Shown here in pieces: positions 8,197 to 14,165 of a DNA stretch of 16,124 nt. The position numbers were made by a program, and so were the translations under genes. The stretch covers positions 1 through 16,124 of the forward strand of contig CALFOA010000238.1 of assembly GCA_937919795.1 (NCBI GenBank), read 5' to 3'. This DNA comes from an uncultured Neisseria sp. GTDB taxonomy: Bacteria; Pseudomonadota; Gammaproteobacteria; Burkholderiales; Neisseriaceae. The notes under the pieces were generated by a model. That model worked only from the letters and a program-made list of their open reading frames with translations. It was not told where the DNA came from and searched no databases. Positions within the stretch are counted from its first letter, which is position 1; each line of letters starts with the position of its first letter.

Positions 8197-8204
8197 TTGA
8201 ACTT

Positions 8205-10055
8205 ATGATAGAAAAATTTACCTTCGGTCTTTTTACCAAAGAGGACACCCGAAGCTTTATGCGCCTGCTAGCGTATGTGCGTCCGTATAAAGCCCGTATT
8301 ATTTGGGCTTTAGTCGCCATCTTCGGCGTGGCCGCTACTGAAAGCTATCTGGCCGCCTTTATCGCTCCTTTGGTCAACCAAGGTTTTGCCCCACCCTCCA
8401 CTCCTCCGGAGCTCAGCACCGCCACCGGCATCATCGATACCGTGAAAAACTGGAAAGATCAGTTTACCTATCTGATTTGGGGGACACCCGAAAAAGTATG
8501 GGTAGTACCGGTATTTTTCATTGCATTAATCATCATCCGCGGCATCTGCCGTTTCACCAGCACCTATCTGATGACCTGGGTTTCCGTGATGGCCATCAGT
8601 CATGTGCGCCGCGATATGTTTAACAAAATGTTGGTGTTATCGTCCAAATTTCATCAGGAAACCCCATCCGGCACCGTATTGATGAACATGGTGCAAATGG
8701 CCGAACAATCCATCAGCAACGCCAGCAATGTGTTTATCACCCTTACCCGCGACACCATGATTGTGGTCGGCTTAGTCTGCGTATTGCTCTATCTCAACTG
8801 GCAACTCAGCTTGGTGGTGGCTTTGATGTTTCCTCTGTTGTCATTGTTATCACGTTATTACCGCAACCGCCTGAAAAACATCATTGCCAGCTCCCAACAA
8901 AGTATCGGTACCCTGAATAATGTAGTCAACGAAACCCACCAAGGGCATCGTGTAGTAAAACTGTTTGGCGGGCAAAAACAAGCTGCCAGCCGTTTTAACG
9001 AAATCAACAACACCATCGTACGCCTAGGTAAGAAAATCACCCAAGCCACCGCCGCTCGTTCGCCGTTCAGCGAACTGATCGCTTCTTTTGCCTTGGCAAT
9101 AGTCATCTTTATTGCACTTTGGCAAAGCCAGCAAGGCTATACCACCATCGGCGAATTTATGGCCTTTATTGTTGCCATGCTGCAAATGTTAGGGCCGATT
9201 AAGAACTTGGCCAATATCAGCATTCCGATGCAGACCATGTTTTTGGCCGCAGACAGTGTATGCCAGTTTTTAGATACTGAGCCTGAAAAAGATACCGGCA
9301 CCCAAACCCTGAAAAATGTCTCCGGACGCCTGAAATTTGACCATATTGACGTCCGCTATCACGCAGACGGCCACAAAGCCTTAGACAACTTTAATCTGGA
9401 AATCCGCCCCGGCGAGCGCGTGGCTTTGGTCGGCCGTTCCGGCAGCGGCAAAACCACCGTAGTTAATTTGCTGCCTCGCTTTGTTGAACCGAGTGAAGGT
9501 GTAATTTATCTGGATGACGTGAATATCGCCGATGTGAAATTGGAAAATCTGCGCTCACAATTTGCACTGGTATCACAAGACGTTTTCCTATTTGACGATA
9601 CCTTATTGGCCAATGTGCGTTACGGCCGCCCCGAAGCGAGTGAAGAAGAAGTATTGGCCGCCCTGAAAGCCGCCAATCTGCAAAATCTGGTTGAAAACTC
9701 ACCGCACGGCCTGCATCAACACATCGGCGCCAACGGCAGCCAGCTTTCCGGCGGCCAGCGCCAACGCGTATCGATTGCCCGCGCCATTTTGAAAGACGCC
9801 CCGATTTTATTGTTAGACGAAGCCACCAGCGCCCTCGACAACGAATCCGAACGCTTGGTACAACAGGCCTTAGAGCGCTTGATGCACGGTCGCACCAGCA
9901 TCATCGTCGCCCACCGCCTTACCACTATTGAGCAAGCCGACCGAATCATTGTGATGGACGACGGTCATATTATCGAGCAAGGTTCGCATCAGGAATTGCT
10001 GAATAAAGGCGGCTATTATGCTGCATTGAGCAATATGCCAAAATTGGGTGAGTAA
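8205..10055 (+). CDS. msbA: lipid A export ATP-binding/permease protein MsbA
   Basis: A half-transporter of the MsbA type that flips lipid A-core (lipooligosaccharide) across the inner membrane as a homodimer. The 616-residue protein has six membrane helices in the first 340 residues (for example 31-50, 100-117, 183-215, 291-309), then an ATPase domain from about 375. The ATPase shows Walker A GRSGSGKT at 410-417, the Q-loop Q458, signature LSGGQ at 514-518, Walker B ILLLDE at 534-539 and the switch histidine H570. All ATPase motifs are intact. Other exporters of this class look alike; the MsbA call rests on overall resemblance (MRLLAYVRPYK, NEIGEFMAF-like region) and on the glycan context. 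It is followed 49 bases later by the large glycosyltransferase gene on the same strand, possibly one transcript. Confidence 0.88.
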   Translation: MIEKFTFGLFTKEDTRSFMRLLAYVRPYKARIIWALVAIFGVAATESYLAAFIAPLVNQGFAPPSTPPELSTATGIIDTVKNWKDQFTYLIWGTPEKVWVVPVFFIALIIIRGICRFTSTYLMTWVSVMAISHVRRDMFNKMLVLSSKFHQETPSGTVLMNMVQMAEQSISNASNVFITLTRDTMIVVGLVCVLLYLNWQLSLVVALMFPLLSLLSRYYRNRLKNIIASSQQSIGTLNNVVNETHQGHRVVKLFGGQKQAASRFNEINNTIVRLGKKITQATAARSPFSELIASFALAIVIFIALWQSQQGYTTIGEFMAFIVAMLQMLGPIKNLANISIPMQTMFLAADSVCQFLDTEPEKDTGTQTLKNVSGRLKFDHIDVRYHADGHKALDNFNLEIRPGERVALVGRSGSGKTTVVNLLPRFVEPSEGVIYLDDVNIADVKLENLRSQFALVSQDVFLFDDTLLANVRYGRPEASEEEVLAALKAANLQNLVENSPHGLHQHIGANGSQLSGGQRQRVSIARAILKDAPILLLDEATSALDNESERLVQQALERLMHGRTSIIVAHRLTTIEQADRIIVMDDGHIIEQGSHQELLNKGGYYAALSNMPKLGE

Positions 10056-10104
10056 GTTTCTTCAGACAACTGCTGCCAATAATTAAGCATAAACAGGTAT
10101 CCAA

Positions 10105-13100
10105 ATGAAATTTACCATTTTATCTATCGTCAAAAATGAAGCGGACATCATTGAATCGTTTGTGCGCCATAATCTTCAATTCGCCAACGAACTCTTTATT
10201 CTCGACAATGGCAGTGACGACCATACCTTCTTGATTTTACAAAAACTACAAGAAGAAGGTCTACCCATCCATCTATCTCAAGATGCCACTCTCGGCCATC
10301 AACAGCAACAGCTTGCTGCCGGTCTACTAGCAAGCGCGCAAGCACAATCTGATGCAGATATGTTTATGCTTCTGGATGCCGATGAGTTTCTTTGTATCCA
10401 TCCTGACGCTCCTATTTATGGACAACCGTCAAGCTACCACCATTTTTTCCACGCTTATCTGGAACAGGTCAAGCAACAAGGAGTCGCCGCTCTTCACTGG
10501 TTGAACTTCCTGCCAGCAGATACCGAAAAATCATCTGATTACATCAATCATTTCAATGAATTTCTGGAATGTACCCATCCTCCTATTGCCCATCAAAAAG
10601 CCCTTTACTCACGGGAAATGCTGGGGCGGACGCAAATCGTGGCGGGCAATCATCATTTAAACGATAAGCAGACCGGGGAGCGTATTGAACAAACGGTTTC
10701 TAAAGATATCGCCATCGCCCACTTCCCTATTCGCTCAAAAGAGCAAACGGTTGCCAAAGTATTAACCAATGCTATCTCCTTGAACAGCCGATCTTTGGCA
10801 GAAGGAGAGTCGTTCCACATTTTCCAAATGCAACAAGAAATTGTGTCCAATAATTACCAGATTAGCATGGAAAAATGTCGGGAAATTGCTCAGTCTTATG
10901 GTATTCCGCCCTTTTACTCTGAGGGAGTGAAGCTGGGGTGTGGTAAATTAAATCCGACCCCAATCGAACATCGATACTTGCATCTGAATAATGTGAACTT
11001 AGTACGCAGTTTGAATGCAATTGCCATGCATTTTTCTAAAAATACCTTGATATTAAAGGAAACCATTTCCGATCTTGAGAATAAAAATTCAAACCTTGGG
11101 GATGAGGTTTCCAGTCTTGAGGAAAAAAATGTCAGCCTTGAAGATAAAAATTCCAACCTGGAAGGCAAAGTTTCCATTCTTGAGGATAAAATTTCCGATT
11201 TTGAGTATAAAGAACAAGACTTACAATCACGAATCACTCAATTAACTCAAGAGTATGATAAAAAAACTCAAAACATAAACAACTTACACCAGCACCAAGC
11301 TTATTTAACGAACGATTTACAAGAAAGCCGTTACCGATTCACAAAATACAAAAAATTGTGGGTTGTACGTTTGATCAAACCTTTAATCCAAATGGAGCTG
11401 GCGATTAGCTCGGCAAATCGTTACCGCAAACTGTTCCGAAAACTGATTAAAGAAAAAGGCAGTATCGGTAAAGCCTATCAAATCTGTCGCCGTACCTATA
11501 AAGCTTCCGGTATGCGTGAGGTAAAAACGCTCTTACGCCAGCAAAATCTGGATTTGAGAGAAATTGAAGCCTTAGCCATTGAAAATGCAAAAGACGGTTT
11601 GGTGATTTTAGCCACCAAGCATACCCACTACATTGCCAAGCTATTCGATCATGCCCTGAAAAAAGTCAATATTGAATCCACCATTATCTTAGAAACACCC
11701 AAAGGCGGTTATTCAAACAAATGGCACATCGTTATCTGCCCGCAAATGTTTGAAACCTTGCCGGATCATTATTTGGCTTTCCAAATGGAACAATCTGTCT
11801 CCAGCAGATGGTTCACCGACCAGTATTTCCAACGCTTGGATCGTGCTGCCCATATTTTTGATTATTCGATTACCAATATTGCTTTTTTGCAGGAACACCA
11901 AATTCCGTTTAAGCAATTACATTACATGCCGATAGGCTTATTGCCCTCGCTCAATCCATCCCACACTCAAGATTTTGAGTATGATGTCGCCTTTTACGGC
12001 GACCCCAACTGTGAGCGTCGAAAATTATTTCTTGAAAAACTGCGTGAAAAATTTTCCGTTAAAGTGATTTCAGAAGTATTCGGCGATGAACTGCATGCTT
12101 TATTGAAAAAAGCAAAAATCGTGGTCAACATCCATTATTATGAAAATGCCTTATTGGAAACCACCCGTATTTATGAATGCTTATCCTTGAATAAATTGGT
12201 GGTGTCCGAGCAAGGCAGTGACCAAGATGAACATACGGAATTAGACGGCATTGTAGATTTTGTCAAAATCGGTGATGTAGATGCCATGATTGATCGCATC
12301 GGCTACTGGCTCGACAAACCCGAGCATTTTGAAATACGCTTACAAGCCATTTCCGACTTCCAGCAGCAGCCGGATAAATTCCAGTTTTATTTATACCGCT
12401 TTTTGCTTTCCCAAGATCTGATCGATTTTGAAACCTTCTATCGCTTAAGCGGCGATTATGTTAAACCTCAAGGTGATTTCTGGTGTCTGAGCTTGCCCGA
12501 ATCCGTTGCCAGAAGACAAGATTTTGACCGCGACAACCGCTATGGCATTTCGGTATTCCCCGGATTGCGGCACAATATCGGCTGGATTGGCTGTGGTTTA
12601 AGCTATAAATTTATGATGCGTGTTGCGGAAGACTTAAGGCTTCCTCGCATCACCATCTGCGAAGACGACGTCTCATTTTGTAAAGCCTTTGAACAGCGCT
12701 ATAGCCGTATCCAACAAACCTTAGCCGCTACTAATGAACCTTGGGATGTGTATTCCGGGCTGATTGCTGATTTATCAGAAAAAGCCGAAATCTATCCGTC
12801 GACCATCCATAGCGATCATGAAAAATTTTACGGTATCAACCGATTAGTCAGCATGGTATTTAACACCTACAACCAATCTGCCTATTCAAAAATTTATTCA
12901 TGGGATGAAAACGATCGCTTGTTCCACAATACGATAGATCGCTATATTGAATTACATGGTGGCATTCAGGGTGTGATCACCTCCCCATTTTTAGTTGGCC
13001 ATAAAGAAGACCTAGTTTCTACCTTATGGGGTCAGCAAAACACCATGTATAAAGATATGATTATCAAAAGCCAAAGCCTGTTGGATCAGAAAATAGCCGA

Positions 13101-13119
13101 GCTTCAGGATAAATCATAA
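10105..13119 (+). CDS. multidomain glycosyltransferase: GT2-like, coiled coil, GT-B, GT25-like
   Basis: A 1004-residue cytosolic protein with four parts. Residues 1-250 look like a GT-A enzyme of the Glyco_tranf_2_4/GT2 kind: TILSIVKNEADIIESFVRHN, FILDNGSDDHT at 31-41, and the metal-binding DAD of LLDADEF at 91-93. Residues 323-406 form twelve clean heptads of coiled coil (SLEEKNV, SLEDKNS, NLEGKVS). Residues about 490-750 resemble a GT-B/CgeB-like enzyme: DVAFYGDPNCERRKLFLEKL at 627-646, and ETTRIYECLSLNKLVVSE at 685-702. Residues about 790-975 resemble GT25: FWCLSLPESVARRQDF, IGCGLSYKF at 828-836, and ICEDDVSF at 851-858. It probably builds several sugars of a surface glycan (lipooligosaccharide, capsule or glycoprotein); the acceptor is unknown. 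It is A/T-rich and likely acquired; only a weak AGG site precedes the ATG. Confidence 0.85.
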   Translation: MKFTILSIVKNEADIIESFVRHNLQFANELFILDNGSDDHTFLILQKLQEEGLPIHLSQDATLGHQQQQLAAGLLASAQAQSDADMFMLLDADEFLCIHPDAPIYGQPSSYHHFFHAYLEQVKQQGVAALHWLNFLPADTEKSSDYINHFNEFLECTHPPIAHQKALYSREMLGRTQIVAGNHHLNDKQTGERIEQTVSKDIAIAHFPIRSKEQTVAKVLTNAISLNSRSLAEGESFHIFQMQQEIVSNNYQISMEKCREIAQSYGIPPFYSEGVKLGCGKLNPTPIEHRYLHLNNVNLVRSLNAIAMHFSKNTLILKETISDLENKNSNLGDEVSSLEEKNVSLEDKNSNLEGKVSILEDKISDFEYKEQDLQSRITQLTQEYDKKTQNINNLHQHQAYLTNDLQESRYRFTKYKKLWVVRLIKPLIQMELAISSANRYRKLFRKLIKEKGSIGKAYQICRRTYKASGMREVKTLLRQQNLDLREIEALAIENAKDGLVILATKHTHYIAKLFDHALKKVNIESTIILETPKGGYSNKWHIVICPQMFETLPDHYLAFQMEQSVSSRWFTDQYFQRLDRAAHIFDYSITNIAFLQEHQIPFKQLHYMPIGLLPSLNPSHTQDFEYDVAFYGDPNCERRKLFLEKLREKFSVKVISEVFGDELHALLKKAKIVVNIHYYENALLETTRIYECLSLNKLVVSEQGSDQDEHTELDGIVDFVKIGDVDAMIDRIGYWLDKPEHFEIRLQAISDFQQQPDKFQFYLYRFLLSQDLIDFETFYRLSGDYVKPQGDFWCLSLPESVARRQDFDRDNRYGISVFPGLRHNIGWIGCGLSYKFMMRVAEDLRLPRITICEDDVSFCKAFEQRYSRIQQTLAATNEPWDVYSGLIADLSEKAEIYPSTIHSDHEKFYGINRLVSMVFNTYNQSAYSKIYSWDENDRLFHNTIDRYIELHGGIQGVITSPFLVGHKEDLVSTLWGQQNTMYKDMIIKSQSLLDQKIAELQDKS
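11071..11196 (+). repeat. degenerate 21-base tandem repeats coding coiled-coil heptads
   Basis: Six consecutive 21-base units encode the heptads DLENKNS, NLGDEVS, SLEEKNV, SLEDKNS, NLEGKVS and ILEDKIS (residues 323-364 of the glycosyltransferase). Similarity is visible in the DNA too: most units contain CTTGAG or CTTGAA and end in TTTCC, ATTCC or ATTCA. Further heptads continue to residue 406 but the DNA no longer looks repeated. In-frame units of this kind can be gained or lost by recombination without breaking the gene. Confidence 0.75.
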
Positions 13120-13130
13120 TGAATAATGAT

Positions 13131-13170
13131 GTTTTTCAGACAGGCTTTTAGGCAGGCCTGTCTGAAAAAC
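13131..13170. terminator. DUS-pair hairpin after the glycosyltransferase
   Basis: The stem GTTTTTCAGACAGGC (13131-13145) pairs perfectly with 13156-13170 around a ten-base loop. The core is an inverted GCCTGTCTGAA pair whose 12th base is not the T of the full wad 12-mer. It lies 11 bases past the glycosyltransferase stop and before the RhuM-like gene, separating the two transcription units. Confidence 0.7.
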
Positions 13171-13185
13171 ATAAAGAAAACGCTT

Positions 13186-14102
13186 ATGAACAACCCGATA
13201 GAAATTTATCAAACGGCCGACGGCCAAACGCAGGTAGAAGTACGCTTTGAACAAGAAACGGTATGGCTGTCGCAAGCGCAGATGGTGGTTTTGTTCGGTC
13301 GTGACCAGTCGGTCATTTCCCGCCATATCCGCCAAGCCGTTCACGAAGGTGAAATCAGCGAAAAAAGCAATATGCAAAAAATGCATATTGCTTTTGCCGA
13401 CCGCCCTGTTACCTTCTACGATTTGGAAACTGTGATTTCGGTCGGCTACCGCATCAAATCGCAGCAGGGCGTGGCATTCCGTCGCTGGGCAACCGCCCGC
13501 CTGAAAGACTACCTGCTCAAAGGCTATGCCCTGAACCAGCAGCGCCTGCAACAAAACGCCGCCGAGCTGGAGCAGGCTTTGGCTTTAATCCAGAAAACCG
13601 CCGCATCGCCGGATTTAACCGCCGAAAGCGGGCGCGGTTTGGTAGATATTGTCAGCCGCTATACGCAAACCTTTTTGTGGCTGCAACAATACGACGAAGG
13701 CCTGTTGAACGAACCGCGCGGCGAAAATGGCGGACAGTTACCCACGCTTGAGCAGGCGCGCGGCGCTTTGGCCGGATTGAAACACCAGCTGATTGGGCGC
13801 GGCGAAGCGACCGATTTGTTTGCCCGCGAACGCGGCGACGGCTTGGCTGCCCTGCTGGGCAATCTGGAACAAACCGTGTTTGGCGAACGTTTTCCGACGG
13901 CAACAAACGCAGCGGCGCATTTTTATTTGTCGATTTCCTGCACCGCAACGGCCGCTTGTTTAATGCACAACAAGAGCCGGTCATCAATGATACCGGGCTT
14001 GCCGCACTAACCTTGCTGGTGGCGGAATCTGACCCCAAACAGAAAGAAGTATTGATCCGCCTGATTATGCACATGCTGAAACCCGGCACCACCGCCGAAT
14101 AA
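13186..14102 (+). pseudogene. RhuM/Fic-family protein gene, broken by internal deletion and frameshift
   Basis: The first 234 residues (13186-13887) read as a RhuM-family protein: MNNPIEIYQTADGQTQVEVR, the DNA-binding-like TVWLSQAQMVVLF and SVISRHIRQ, then SNMQKMHIA, VISVGYR and FRRWAT. A helical part follows, with SGRGLVDIVSRYTQTFLWLQ and ATDLFARERGDGLAALLGNL. At about 13888-13890 the frame changes. The next frame (13890-14102) reads FSDGNKRSGAFLFVDFLHRN ... INDTGLAALTLLVAESDPKQ and ends at TAA 14102, the C-terminal Fic-like part of the same family. In intact relatives, as I recall them, about 20 residues including the HP of HPFxDGNKR lie between GE and FSDGNKR. A deletion of 3n+1 bases therefore removed the Fic histidine region and shifted the frame. 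The unshifted frame runs to 14010 with an unrelated tail. Confidence 0.8.
13363..13395. other. perfect 14-base inverted repeat inside the RhuM-like gene
   Basis: AAAAGCAATATGCA at 13363-13376 and TGCATATTGCTTTT at 13382-13395 around five A. It codes for EKSNMQKMHIAFA, which is a conserved stretch of the family, so the palindrome may be a by-product of codon choice. Even so, a perfect 14-base-pair hairpin within a coding region is rare. Confidence 0.6.
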
Positions 14103-14122
14103 AACTTTATTACCCTATTTTT

Positions 14123-14140
14123 TTCAGGTAGTCTGCTACC
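14123..14140. repeat. foreign-looking uptake-sequence remnant with small hairpin before glyS
   Basis: On the minus strand 14123-14134 reads AGACTACCTGAA, one base different from AGGCTACCTGAA, which I recall as the Eikenella-type DUS. It overlaps a five-base-pair hairpin, GGTAG (14127-14131) and CTACC (14136-14140), after a run of seven T. It lies in the 63-base gap between the RhuM pseudogene and glyS. Confidence 0.35.
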
Positions 14141-14165
14141 CAAAATAAACGAAAGCATTGAAACA

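Noticed and set aside
8193..8204. GTG start for msbA
   Set aside because: The GTG is part of the AGGTGG ribosome site for the ATG at 8205.
10061..10070. Possible DUS after msbA
   Set aside because: Only TTCAGACA matches and the remaining bases (ACTG in place of GGCA) do not; it is at best a decayed copy with no inverted partner.
11071..11217. CRISPR-like repeat array
   Set aside because: The 21-base units have no spacers, sit inside an open frame and encode coiled-coil heptads.
13126..13185. Extension of the RhuM-like frame upstream to 13126
   Set aside because: Those codons run through the DUS-pair hairpin (13131-13170) and encode no family sequence; the family begins at MNNPIEIYQ (13186).
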